A DNA stretch of 64,000 nucleotides from Arthrobacter sp. Soc17.1.1.1. GTDB taxonomy: Bacteria > Actinomycetota > Actinomycetes > Actinomycetales > Micrococcaceae. A program made the translations under genes and the position numbers. Location: NCBI RefSeq assembly GCF_036867195.1, contig NZ_JBAJII010000001.1, positions 806,001-870,000 on the forward strand, given 5' to 3'. The notes below the pieces were generated by a model. The model searched no databases. It saw only the letters and a program-made list of their open reading frames with translations, and had not been told where the DNA came from. How positions within the stretch are numbered: position 1 is the first letter of the stretch; each line of letters starts with the position of its first letter. Shown piece by piece: positions 24,753 through 33,061 of the stretch.

Positions 24753-25720
24753 CCGTCCTGCCACCCGTGGAGGTGCTGACCTTCGGGGAGACCATGGGCT
24801 CGATCCGCACCCCGAGACCGCTGCGGATGGGCGGGGCGATGTCCATGTCGCTCGGTGGCGCGGAGACGAACGTGGCGATCGCGCTCTCCCGCCTCGGCCA
24901 CACTGTGCGCTGGGCGGGCCGGGTCGGTGACGACGGGATCGGCGCCTTCGCGGTACGGACCCTGCGGGCGGAGGCGGTGCTGACGGACGCCGTCACCGTC
25001 GACGGGACCCGCCCCACCGGGATGATGCTGCTCGAGAGCCATGGCATGGGGTTCTCCCGCGTCGCCTACTACCGCGCGGCGTCGGCCGGGTCCGCGCTGC
25101 GCACCGAGGACCTGTCGACGGCGCTGGAGGCCGGCGCGAGGATCCTGCACCTCACCGGCATCACCCCCGCCCTGTCGCCCGGCGCGGCCGAGGCCACACT
25201 GGCCGCTGCCGTCCGGGCCAGGGCGGCCGGCATCCTCGTGTCCTTCGACGTGAACTACCGCTCCACGCTGTGGTCCGAGGAGCACGCTGCTGCGGTCCTG
25301 TCCGGCCTGGCCGCGCAGGCGGACGTCGTCGTCGCATCCGAGGACGAACTCCGCCTGGTGTGCCCGGCGGACCTCGGCGAGGACGACGCGGTGCGGCACC
25401 TGGCCGGCCTCGGCGTCCGCGAGGTGGTCATCAAGCGGGGCGGGCAGGGTGCGACGGCGTGGTCCTTCGGGCCGGGGGACGCCGCCACCGAGCACCGGGA
25501 CGCACTGGTCGTGCCGGTCGTCGACACGGTCGGCGCCGGTGACGCCTTCTCCGCCGGGTACCTGTCGGCGACGCTGGACGGCCTGCCGCTGGGGCGTCGC
25601 CTCGAGCGCGGCGTCGCCCTCGGTGCGTTCGCCGTCGCCGATGCCACGGACTGGGAGGGCCTGCCCACGCGGCAGGACCTGGCCCTGATCGGGCAGCCGG
25701 CCGGTACCACCGTCCGGTAG
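24749..25720 (+). CDS. kdgK: PfkB-family 2-keto-3-deoxy-gluconate/galactonate kinase
   Basis: The 323-residue ribokinase-fold enzyme has an N-terminal substrate region with GGAETNVAIALSRLG (about 31-45), a YYRAASAGSAL segment typical of KdgK-type enzymes, and the anion hole/catalytic base motif DTVGAGDAFSAG with Asp265. It would phosphorylate the dehydratase product before aldol cleavage. E. coli uses the unrelated DgoK for this step, so a PfkB kinase has taken over the role here. It is the last gene of the operon and is convergent with an ABC permease gene only 3 nt away. Confidence 0.87.
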   Translation: MTVLPPVEVLTFGETMGSIRTPRPLRMGGAMSMSLGGAETNVAIALSRLGHTVRWAGRVGDDGIGAFAVRTLRAEAVLTDAVTVDGTRPTGMMLLESHGMGFSRVAYYRAASAGSALRTEDLSTALEAGARILHLTGITPALSPGAAEATLAAAVRARAAGILVSFDVNYRSTLWSEEHAAAVLSGLAAQADVVVASEDELRLVCPADLGEDDAVRHLAGLGVREVVIKRGGQGATAWSFGPGDAATEHRDALVVPVVDTVGAGDAFSAGYLSATLDGLPLGRRLERGVALGAFAVADATDWEGLPTRQDLALIGQPAGTTVR

Positions 25721-25723
25721 GGC

Positions 25724-26560
25724 CTAACTCAGGATGTCCTTCGTGCTGAACCGCCCATAGGCCAGCGTCCCGAACACGGCGATGTAGCCGAGCTGCAGCA
25801 GCGCGTTGTCCGCGAACGAGTTCCACACGATCGGCTGGCGCAGCAGGTCCGCGAACCCCAGCCAGTAGTTGGTGAACAGCCAGGGGTGCAGCCATTCGAG
25901 CTGGGGGAGCGCGCCGAGGATCTGTGACACGGCGGCCAGCGCGGCCGTCGCGGCCATCGCCCCGACCGGGATGGTCGTCAGCGTCGAGATGAACAGGCCG
26001 ATGGCGCTGAGGCCCATGAGCGACACCGTCACGTACAGGGCGAGCAGCAGCAGCCGCCCGAAATAGCCGGGGATGCCGACGGTGTCCCCGGACAGCAGTG
26101 TCACGGGTCCCACCGGGAAGAGCAGCGCGCCGATGATCGCTCCCGTGACCACGACGGTGAGCGTCGCCACGAAACAGAACAGCGCCGCCCCCGCGTACTT
26201 CACGAGCAGCAGGCGCACGCGCCCGGCCGGCGCCACCAGCAGATAGCGCAGCGTCCCGAGGTTGGCCTCGCCGGCGATCGTGTCACCGGCCACGACGCCG
26301 ATGGTCAGCGGCAGGAACAGCGGGATGGCGACGGTCAGCGCGGTCAATGAGACGAACAGGCCGTTCTGCGTGATGCTGTTGAGGAACGCCGGGCCGCGAC
26401 CGCTCGCCGCACCGTCGGAGGACACGCGCACGACGACGGCGATGAGGATCGGGATCAGCGCGAGTGCCCCGATCATCGCCCACGTGCGGAGCCTGCGGAA
26501 CAGCACGGTGATCTCGGAGACCACGAGCTCCAGCCCGAGCGACCGTTCAGCCTGCAACAT
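25724..26560 (-). CDS. ABC-2 type transporter permease
   Basis: The 278-residue membrane protein has six hydrophobic segments, including SITQNGLFVSLTALTVAIPL and VTVSLMGLSAIGLFISTL, with a cytoplasmic N terminus, typical of ABC-2 export permeases. It overlaps the upstream ATPase gene by 14 nt, so the two form one exporter. The substrate (lipid, peptide or drug) is not indicated. It ends 3 nt from the convergent kinase gene with no room for a separate terminator. Confidence 0.87.
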   Translation of the reverse strand: MLQAERSLGLELVVSEITVLFRRLRTWAMIGALALIPILIAVVVRVSSDGAASGRGPAFLNSITQNGLFVSLTALTVAIPLFLPLTIGVVAGDTIAGEANLGTLRYLLVAPAGRVRLLLVKYAGAALFCFVATLTVVVTGAIIGALLFPVGPVTLLSGDTVGIPGYFGRLLLLALYVTVSLMGLSAIGLFISTLTTIPVGAMAATAALAAVSQILGALPQLEWLHPWLFTNYWLGFADLLRQPIVWNSFADNALLQLGYIAVFGTLAYGRFSTKDILS

Positions 26561-27494
26561 CGAAGCCTTCTCCCGTGAGTGCGACGAACCGGTCCTCGAG
26601 GGAGGCCCCGCTCGCCTCGAAGCCCCGCACGCGCACGTCGGCGCGCACCAGGGCGGCGTTCACCGTCTCCGGTTGCAGCCCCGGCACCGAGAGCTCGGCG
26701 GTGATGACGTCGTCGCGCCCGTGGATCTCGGGCAGCAGTCCGAGCCCGGTGAGGACACGGTGGGCGTCGGCGTGGTCGGGTGTGGTGATGCGGACCCGGG
26801 CGGTGCCCGCGGACCGCAGCTCGTCGAGCGTCCCCTGGGCCACGAGCCGGCCTGCGCTCATCACCGCGATCCTGGTGCACATCTGCTCCACCTCGGCGAG
26901 CAGGTGGCTGGAGACGAAGATGGTGGTGCCGTCGTCGGACAGGGACCGGATGAGGTTGCGGACCTCGCGGGTGCCCTGCGGGTCGAGACCGTTGGTGGGC
27001 TCGTCGAGGATCAGCAGGTCGCGCGGCGCCAGCAGCGCATTGGCGATCCCGAGGCGCTGCTTCATGCCCAGCGAGTAGGCGTGGGCACGCTTCTTCGCCG
27101 CATGGCCGAGACCGACGCGCTCGAGGGCGGCGTCCACGCGCGCGTCGCGGGTGGCCGGTGAGGTGTGGCGGTCGGCGGCGTCGAACCGCTGGAGATTCGC
27201 ACGCCCCGAGAGGAACGGATAGATGGCCGGCCCTTCGACGAGTGCCCCCACCCGCGGGAGGACGGCCCGGGCGTCCTTCGGCATGGCGCCGTCGAGCAGC
27301 CGGATCTCCCCGCTGGTCGCGGCGGCGAGGCCGAGGAGCATGCGGATGGTGGTGGTCTTGCCCGACCCGTTGGGACCGAGGAAGCCGAACACCGTGCCGC
27401 GGGGGACGGCGAGGTCGATGCCGTCGACGGCGCGCTGACGGTTGAAGATCTTCGTCAGGCCGCGCGTCTCGATCGCGAAGTCACCGGCGCTCAC
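26547..27494 (-). CDS. ABC exporter ATP-binding protein
   Basis: The 315-residue protein has Walker A GPNGSGKTTT (about 38-47), signature YSLGMKQRL (about 141-149), Walker B LLILDEPTNGLDP (about 160-172) and a switch His in VSSHLL, followed by a C-terminal accessory domain of about 90 residues seen in CcmA/NatA-type drug or lipid exporters. It starts at a GTG at 27494. It pairs with the ABC-2 permease that overlaps its 3' end. Upstream by 46 nt is a LolA/RseB-like secreted protein on the same strand, which may share the transcript. Confidence 0.9.
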   Translation of the reverse strand: MSAGDFAIETRGLTKIFNRQRAVDGIDLAVPRGTVFGFLGPNGSGKTTTIRMLLGLAAATSGEIRLLDGAMPKDARAVLPRVGALVEGPAIYPFLSGRANLQRFDAADRHTSPATRDARVDAALERVGLGHAAKKRAHAYSLGMKQRLGIANALLAPRDLLILDEPTNGLDPQGTREVRNLIRSLSDDGTTIFVSSHLLAEVEQMCTRIAVMSAGRLVAQGTLDELRSAGTARVRITTPDHADAHRVLTGLGLLPEIHGRDDVITAELSVPGLQPETVNAALVRADVRVRGFEASGASLEDRFVALTGEGFDVAG

Positions 27495-27540
27495 CCGCGG
27501 GCCCGCACTGTTCGTGCGGACTCCGCGGGTACTCCTGCGG

Positions 27541-28749
27541 TCACTTCCGGGAAGCGGCGACGAGCTGGTCGACGCCGACGGCGCCTGCGAGGATCCGGCC
27601 GTCGTCGGTGATCAGCACCGAGACGAGGGACGTCTGGAGCGCCTGGCCGCCCTCGACCTCGGTGAGTGCCTGCTCCAGCATCGCCTGGGCGCCTGCGACC
27701 TCGTCGGGATCCATCCCCGGCTTGATCTCCATGATCTCGCCCATCCCGGCGGCGTCGCCGGCCGCCGGGGTCATGCCCAGCGTGCCCGCGGTCCCGGCGG
27801 GGAGCTCCACGATGGTGCTCCAGCCCTGGCCGATGACCGTCGGCTGCTGCTGCGCCTCGGCGGGAGCCTGCTTGAGCTGCTGCTTGGCCTCGAGTTCCGC
27901 CTTCAGCTCGTCCGCGGTCGGGGCCTCCGTGACGGTGGCACCGGCCGGGGGAGTGAACGCGAACACGTCGGCGTCGGGGGCGCTGAAGTCCACCGAGCTG
28001 AAGCCGGCGGAGAACGCGGCCTCCTCCTGGCCCCTGGCCAGGACGGTGACGTTCAGCGGGACGCCGGTCTCGGAGTCGACGCTCACGGAGACCGACCCGA
28101 TCAGCGTGGCGTCGTCGTCGGGGGTGAGCACGAGCTCGTAGGCGCTGCGGCCGGCGACGCGGCTGGTCCCGTCGACCGTCACGTCGGTGCTGGGGTCGAT
28201 CCGGGCGAGGAACACCTCGGCGACCTCGGCGGGCGTGCGGGGGAGGTCCTGGAGCTCGGGGTACTCGGCGGTCCTCTTCTGCAGCTCGGCCTCGAGGTCC
28301 GCCTTCACGGTGTCCTTGTCGGGAAGGGCGGCGTGCACGGCCTCGTTGGACGCGGAGTCGTAGTACCAGGCGTCGGTCCCGTTGACGATGACGTCGCGCT
28401 GCGCCAGCTGGTCGAGCACCTGGACGCGGTCCTTCTCGGTGCCGTCCACGTACACCTGGGCGGTGTGGTCGCCGGTCAGGAGCTCGAGGGCGGTGGAGGT
28501 GGGGTCGGAACTGGAGGTGCGGCCCGGGGGAGTGGCCATGCTGATATCGGGGAGGCCGAGGTCGGAGGACTGCTCCACGGTGCCGGAGTAGGCGTCGTCG
28601 GCGCTGGTCGCGACGAATTCGAGGAGCTCCTGCGCCGTCTTGGCGGGCAGTTGCGGTTGGGCTTCGGCGACGGCGGAGCCGCTCACGGCAGCAGTGACGA
28701 TGACAACCGGGACGATGCCGGCAGGAAGCCAGCGCCAGTTCTTGTTCAT
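27541..28749 (-). CDS. Secreted LolA/RseB-like protein
   Basis: The 402-residue protein begins with a signal peptide (about 1-28, cleavage near AVA/EA) and no lipobox. The mature region has the half-barrel type strands expected for LolA/LppX/RseB-like domains, for example AYELVLTPDDDATLIGSVSV and VDSETGVPLNVTVLARG. It also has a Gln/Ala-rich segment (about 300-325) and a C-terminal region of about 80 residues. Such proteins carry lipids or sense envelope state in actinobacteria. AAGG precedes the ATG at 28749. Adjacency to an ABC-2 exporter suggests a lipid or cell-envelope job, but this is inference. Confidence 0.75.
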   Translation of the reverse strand: MNKNWRWLPAGIVPVVIVTAAVSGSAVAEAQPQLPAKTAQELLEFVATSADDAYSGTVEQSSDLGLPDISMATPPGRTSSSDPTSTALELLTGDHTAQVYVDGTEKDRVQVLDQLAQRDVIVNGTDAWYYDSASNEAVHAALPDKDTVKADLEAELQKRTAEYPELQDLPRTPAEVAEVFLARIDPSTDVTVDGTSRVAGRSAYELVLTPDDDATLIGSVSVSVDSETGVPLNVTVLARGQEEAAFSAGFSSVDFSAPDADVFAFTPPAGATVTEAPTADELKAELEAKQQLKQAPAEAQQQPTVIGQGWSTIVELPAGTAGTLGMTPAAGDAAGMGEIMEIKPGMDPDEVAGAQAMLEQALTEVEGGQALQTSLVSVLITDDGRILAGAVGVDQLVAASRK

Positions 28750-28870
28750 GATTGAGCCTTCCGAACGGATCTGTGCCCCATCTGGCGCCAAGGCTACACC
28801 TGCAAGCTGGACGTTGGGCACATGTACTTCGGTGAACGAGCGGGGGCGCCGGGGAGTGCCCTGAAACGCA

Positions 28871-28898
28871 GGAAGGGGCGGCCGGAGCCGCCCCTTCC
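28871..28898 (-). terminator. Rho-independent terminator of the GlsB-like gene
   Basis: A perfect 12-bp GC-rich stem (28871-28882 with 28887-28898) with loop CGGA lies 17 nt after the stop of the leftward gene ending at 28916. On the minus strand it is followed by TGCGTTTC, a modest T run. Confidence 0.85.
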
Positions 28899-28915
28899 CG
28901 TCGTGCCTGAAAGCC

Positions 28916-29176
28916 CTAGCGCGTGACGCGGCGGCGGCCGGCGACCGTCTCGGCGACGCCGATCAGCAGCACGGCGGCGATGACGGACACGATGAAGCCG
29001 AGGACGTTCAGCTCGAAGATGTCGCCCGTTCCGAGGAGGCTCGCGATCGACCCGCCGATGACGGATCCGACGAGGCCGAGCAGCAGCGTGGCGATCAGCC
29101 CGAGGTTCTGCTTGCCGGGCTTGACGAGGCGTGCCAGGGCTCCGATGATGAGCCCCGCGATGATGAAACCGATCAT
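28916..29176 (-). CDS. GlsB/YeaQ/YmgE-family stress membrane protein
   Basis: The 86-residue protein is almost entirely three hydrophobic helices with Gly-rich turns (IGFIIAGLIIGALARL, GLIATLLLGLVGSVIGG and a third ending in TVAGRRR). This is the transglycosylase-associated / GlsB family of small membrane proteins linked to general stress. The ATG at 29176 has a strong AAGGAG ribosome-binding site. It is monocistronic, with its own terminator immediately downstream. Molecular function is not established for the family. Confidence 0.9.
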   Translation of the reverse strand: MIGFIIAGLIIGALARLVKPGKQNLGLIATLLLGLVGSVIGGSIASLLGTGDIFELNVLGFIVSVIAAVLLIGVAETVAGRRRVTR

Positions 29177-29324
29177 GATGAATCTCCTTCTCGTGGACCC
29201 GCTCTGGGCGGGAAGCCTATGGTCCTCGTCGTGGCAAGCGAGCAGCTTTTCGCGCATCGGGCGTTGCCATGACCGTCGATCAGTTCGACGATAGAGGAAT
29301 GCTAAGCCTACTGCGGGATTGTTG

Positions 29325-29807
29325 ATGGCGCGACTCGACCGGCCCGATCGCCCGCGGGGTGCCCGGTTCGCCGGGCGCACCAGGCCCCACGGCGCCAGCC
29401 GCGTCATCGGGCTGGTGGTCGGCTGGCTGCTGGTGCTCATCGGGCTGGCGGCCCTCGTCCTCCCGGGGCCCGGCCTGCTGGCCCTGGTGGCCGGCCTCGC
29501 GGTCCTCGCGCAGCAGTACGAGTGGGCGCGGCGCTGGCTCCAGCCGGTCAAGCGGAAGGCCTTCGCCGCCGCCGCGCAGGGCGTGAGGACCACGCGGAAC
29601 ATCGTCCTCAGCTTCACCGGCGCCCTCGTCCTGGTGCTGCTCGGTGTGCTGTGGGGCGTCCACCCTCCGACGCCGTCCTGGTGGCCGCTGGCCGAGCGGT
29701 GGTGGCTGCCCGGCGGCTGGAGCGTGGGCTCCGGGTTCGTCGTCTCCGGTCTCCTCGCAGCCGCCTTCATCGTCTACAGCATCCGGCGCTTCCGGCCCAC
29801 CACCTGA
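29325..29807 (+). CDS. PGPGW-domain transmembrane protein
   Basis: The 160-residue protein has a basic N-terminal tail and two hydrophobic helices flanking LPGPGLLALVAGLAVLAQQY (about 45-65), the core of the PGPGW (TIGR02611-like) family of actinobacterial membrane proteins. Two further hydrophobic segments follow near 90-110 and 125-150. Start choice: ATG at 29325; two preceding in-frame TTG codons are alternatives, and no clear ribosome-binding site is visible. It is divergent from the GlsB-like gene. Function unknown. Confidence 0.75.
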   Translation: MARLDRPDRPRGARFAGRTRPHGASRVIGLVVGWLLVLIGLAALVLPGPGLLALVAGLAVLAQQYEWARRWLQPVKRKAFAAAAQGVRTTRNIVLSFTGALVLVLLGVLWGVHPPTPSWWPLAERWWLPGGWSVGSGFVVSGLLAAAFIVYSIRRFRPTT

Positions 29808-29858
29808 TCCCACCCGATCCCACCACCCGATCCCGCCCGACCGACACGAGGAGCACCC

Positions 29859-30266
29859 ATGGCCCACGCCCGCACCATGCTCGACACCTACCCCCGCGAT
29901 CGCGACGGATTCGACAGCGACCTGCTCGCCGAGTGCATCGAGGCGTGCTTCGACTGCGCGCAGACCTGCACGGCCTGCGCGGATGCGTGCCTGGCGGAGG
30001 AGATGGTGGCCGAGCTGCGCACGTGCATCCGCACCGACCTCGACTGCGCGGACATCTGCGCCACGACGGGGAAGGTGCTGTCCCGCCAGACGGGCTACGC
30101 CGCGGAGCTGACGCGCTCGGTCCTCGAGGCCTGCCGCACGGCGTGCAGGATCTGCGGCGACGAGTGCTCCGGGCACGCCGCCATGCACGAGCACTGCCGG
30201 GTGTGCGCGGAGGCCTGCCGGCGCTGCGAGCAGGCGTGTGACGCGCTGCTCGCATCGATGGGGTAG
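29859..30266 (+). CDS. Four-helix bundle copper-storage protein (Csp/DUF326-like)
   Basis: The 135-residue protein has 18 cysteines arranged in helix-compatible CxxxC patterns (for example ECIEACFDCAQTC, CADICATTG, CRVCAEACRRCEQAC), matching the cysteine-lined four-helix bundles that store Cu(I). There is no Tat or Sec signal, so it is the cytosolic (Csp3-like) type rather than the exported Csp1 type. GGAG lies about 7 nt before the ATG. No copper ATPase or CsoR/CueR is adjacent. A strong hairpin follows at 30301-30340. Confidence 0.9.
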   Translation: MAHARTMLDTYPRDRDGFDSDLLAECIEACFDCAQTCTACADACLAEEMVAELRTCIRTDLDCADICATTGKVLSRQTGYAAELTRSVLEACRTACRICGDECSGHAAMHEHCRVCAEACRRCEQACDALLASMG

Positions 30267-30300
30267 GTGCAGGGCCCGCCTGCTCGCAGCGCCCGGCCGC

Positions 30301-30340
30301 ACGGCGGCGCCGCACCCCGACCGGGATGCGGCGCCGTCGT
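30301..30340. terminator. Bidirectional terminator hairpin between convergent genes
   Basis: A 14-bp stem with one G-T pair (30301-30314 and 30327-30340) and a 12-nt loop lies between the stop codons of the copper-storage gene (30266) and the leftward ScyD-like gene (30363). No long T tract is present on either strand. Confidence 0.75.
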
Positions 30341-30362
30341 CGGTACCGCTGATCCTTCCGCG

Positions 30363-31532
30363 CTAGTCCTTCCCGTAGTCCTCGCCGTAGTCCAGGCGCG
30401 TGCGCACCAGCGTGCCGCTCGGTGCGCCCTCGCCCGGCAGGGCGTTCCGGGTGGAGTACAGGTACCCGCCCCTGACCTCGACGTCCGCCGGCTGGGTCGC
30501 GTCCGTGAACAGCTCCGCCTCGTCGCTCCCCGCCGGGACGATCGAGATCCGGTTGGCGAACAGCTCGGTGACGAAGAGGTTGCCGTAGCGGTCGAATGCC
30601 AGCCCGGTGGGTGACGTCAGGCCGGAGACGACGATCTCGATGTCACCCGAGTCCGGATCGAAGCTCCGCACGGAGCCGAGCGTGGGATCCTCCGGGATTC
30701 CCGGCAGCGACGTCAGGTACAGCAGCCCGTCGGGCCCGAGCTCGATGTCCGTGGGGACGGGCTCCGAGTTGAAGGTGTAACCGAGGACGCATTCGGGCAG
30801 CGCGATGCCCTGGGCCGCGAGGGAGTCGCGGAGTTCCGCCGTGGCCAGGGTGGGCACGGGGTCCAGGACCGTCGCGTCGACGTCGTCGTCCCAGGTGTCC
30901 ACCGTCCAGACGGCATTGGCCCCGGCGTCCGCCACGTACACGTACCGTCCCGATTCGGACACCGCCGTGGCGAACGGGTGCGAGTAGACCTCGCCGCCGC
31001 GCGGCAGCAGGAACTCGCGGAGGTCCGCGGGCAGCTCGGCCACGCAGTCCTCGGGCAGGTCCTGGAACCCGTACTCGTTGTCGGCGTCGTAGTTGTTCTC
31101 CGTCTCGAGTGCTGCGAAGTCGGCGAGCACGCGGGTCTCGCCGTCCTCGAGGACACTGACGTTCGCGACGAACGGATCGGGACTGCCGGGCCCGCCGGCG
31201 CTCTCGGTGTAGTAGACGTCGCCGCGCCGGGTGGCCACCCCGCCGATCTCGATGCCGGCGCGCTCCACCAGCGTCGACGTCGCGCCGTCGGCGCCCACGC
31301 GGGTCAGCAGGCCGGCGAAGTTCTGGGAGACGTAGGCGGTGTCGTCGCGGCCGACGGCGACGCGGAGCGGTGACAGGAGGCCGGTGGCGAGATCGGTGGA
31401 GTCGCCCGCGGTGACCTCCCAGTCATCGTGTCCATCGGTGGACGCGGGTGGCCCTGCGGTCGCCGTGCCGGCGGAGGAGGTGAGGGCGACGGCGAGTGCC
31501 GCCGCCGCAATGGACGTGCGTGTACCTTTCAT
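30363..31532 (-). CDS. Secreted ScyD/ScyE-like beta-propeller protein
   Basis: The 389-residue protein has a signal peptide (about 1-27, ending ATA/G) and repeating propeller-like strands such as LLSPLRVAVGRDDTAYVSQN, GLTSPTGLAFDRYGNLFVTE and VPTDIELGPDGLLYLTSLPG. This is the pattern of the ScyD/ScyE family, named from cyanobacterial scytonemin clusters but widespread in actinobacteria, where its role is unknown. Two cysteines in the mature part could form a disulfide. It stands alone between a terminator and the XRE gene. Confidence 0.8.
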   Translation of the reverse strand: MKGTRTSIAAAALAVALTSSAGTATAGPPASTDGHDDWEVTAGDSTDLATGLLSPLRVAVGRDDTAYVSQNFAGLLTRVGADGATSTLVERAGIEIGGVATRRGDVYYTESAGGPGSPDPFVANVSVLEDGETRVLADFAALETENNYDADNEYGFQDLPEDCVAELPADLREFLLPRGGEVYSHPFATAVSESGRYVYVADAGANAVWTVDTWDDDVDATVLDPVPTLATAELRDSLAAQGIALPECVLGYTFNSEPVPTDIELGPDGLLYLTSLPGIPEDPTLGSVRSFDPDSGDIEIVVSGLTSPTGLAFDRYGNLFVTELFANRISIVPAGSDEAELFTDATQPADVEVRGGYLYSTRNALPGEGAPSGTLVRTRLDYGEDYGKD

Positions 31533-31726
31533 GGTGCCTGTCCTTGGATGCGAGGAGTTGTCGAGACGCTCAGACCGGCCCAGCACCGAGCAGCGGCACC
31601 GCCGCTGTCCTGACCGCACGGCCCTCCGATGCCCCCCGGGTCGTCGTGCGGCTTCAAGCGTAGGACTGCCGCCGGAGGGTGTCCATGGTCCCGGCGCGAT
31701 ATCGACGTCATCCGGGACGGAACGGT

Positions 31727-32953
31727 TCATCCCGTCAGCGCGCCGGCCTGCTCCTGCAGCTCGCGGGCCTTCTCCTCAGCGCCGGCCTCGGAGTGCAGGC
31801 GTGCTGCCTCGGCGAGGTGGCGGGCCGCCTGGCGCGGCGCGTTGCTCGCGGCGTGGTACTGGCCGAGGCATTCCTCGAGCTCGGCGACCGATTCGGCATC
31901 GAGGACGGCGCGGTGCCCGTCGACGTGGTCCAGCAGTTCCTTCCCCCGGCGCAGGTCCGAGGTGAGAAGGGCGTAGCGGGCCTGGACGAGGCCGAGTTCG
32001 AGCCGCTGGAGCTGCGAGCCGACGAGCGCGAAACCGCGTTCGGCGTTGAGGACTGATGCGCGGACGGAGTCGTCCACGATGCCGGCCTGCAGTTTGAAGC
32101 GCGCGCTGGCCTTGTGGAACTCGGCCCAGGTCTCGAGGTCGGCCTGCGGCAGCAGCAGCCTGGCCGCCAGGGCGTGCTGCTCCTGGCCTATCTCCACCTC
32201 CCCGCGGCGGAAGGCGACGTTGCCGATGGCCCAGGCACCGCGGGCGACCTGGAGGGACGGCACGGAGGGGGCGCCCTCGGTGAGATCGAGGGCCGTCGCC
32301 ACCTCCCAGGCCTCGTCGAGATCGCCCCTGACCGCCAGCGCGGCGATGAGGACGAAGGCGGCCTGCAGGCGGGCCGGGGCGAGTTCCGGCAGTTCGGCCG
32401 CGGACGCGACGGACCGGTGCGCGAGGTCGACGGCTTCGGCCAGGCGCCCCGTGCTGCGCGCGACCATGGACAGCCGGCCCTGCACGATGGAGCGCAGCTC
32501 GGCCGAGGCGATCATCAGCGACGACGACTCCATCTGCAGCAGGACGGACTCCGCCTCCTCCATGCGCCGCAGGGCGATCAGTGACTGCGCCTGGAGCATG
32601 GACATGTCCCACCAGGCTGGCGCATTGCGCTGCTGGTAGGCGATGTTGGCCGCGTGCTCGGCCTCCGATGCCACCAGGGCGTTGTCGTGCAGGTCGCGGG
32701 CATGGTTCGCGGCGAACATCGCGCCGGCCAGGGCCGGGTGATCCTCGAGGTCCGGCGGCTCCACCCACCAGTTCAGCGTCTGCACGTCCATGCCGAGCCG
32801 CGAGGCGAAGTGCTGCACCATGTCCCGTGTCGGCTGACGCAGCCCGCGCTCGAGCAGGGAGATGAAGTGGGTGGAGTACACCCCCGCACCCAGCTCGACC
32901 TGCGTGAGCCCCTTGGCAGTGCGCGCATGGCGCAGCATCTCCCCGAATCGCAT
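31727..32953 (-). CDS. XRE-family regulator with tetratricopeptide-like C-terminal region
   Basis: The 408-residue protein has an N-terminal HTH_3 domain (about 1-60, RTAKGLTQVELGAGVYSTHF) followed by an all-helical region (about 80-408) of TPR-like repeats rich in Ala/Leu/Glu, for example AEAVDLAHRSVASAAELPEL. The ATG at 32953 puts the HTH at the N terminus. This layout resembles peptide-responsive or PlcR/Rgg-like regulators, and is also frequent in stand-alone actinobacterial regulators. No obvious target is adjacent except the ScyD-like gene 194 nt downstream on the same strand. Confidence 0.85.
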   Translation of the reverse strand: MRFGEMLRHARTAKGLTQVELGAGVYSTHFISLLERGLRQPTRDMVQHFASRLGMDVQTLNWWVEPPDLEDHPALAGAMFAANHARDLHDNALVASEAEHAANIAYQQRNAPAWWDMSMLQAQSLIALRRMEEAESVLLQMESSSLMIASAELRSIVQGRLSMVARSTGRLAEAVDLAHRSVASAAELPELAPARLQAAFVLIAALAVRGDLDEAWEVATALDLTEGAPSVPSLQVARGAWAIGNVAFRRGEVEIGQEQHALAARLLLPQADLETWAEFHKASARFKLQAGIVDDSVRASVLNAERGFALVGSQLQRLELGLVQARYALLTSDLRRGKELLDHVDGHRAVLDAESVAELEECLGQYHAASNAPRQAARHLAEAARLHSEAGAEEKARELQEQAGALTG

Positions 32954-33061
32954 GTGTTTCCGTCCCCCAGATGTGCCGTCACAGCGACCCGCACCGCAGG
33001 GTCCGACGAGTGATCCTCCCTGTCTAGCAGATCCTCCGGACATTCGGGAACGGCTGGAGCC

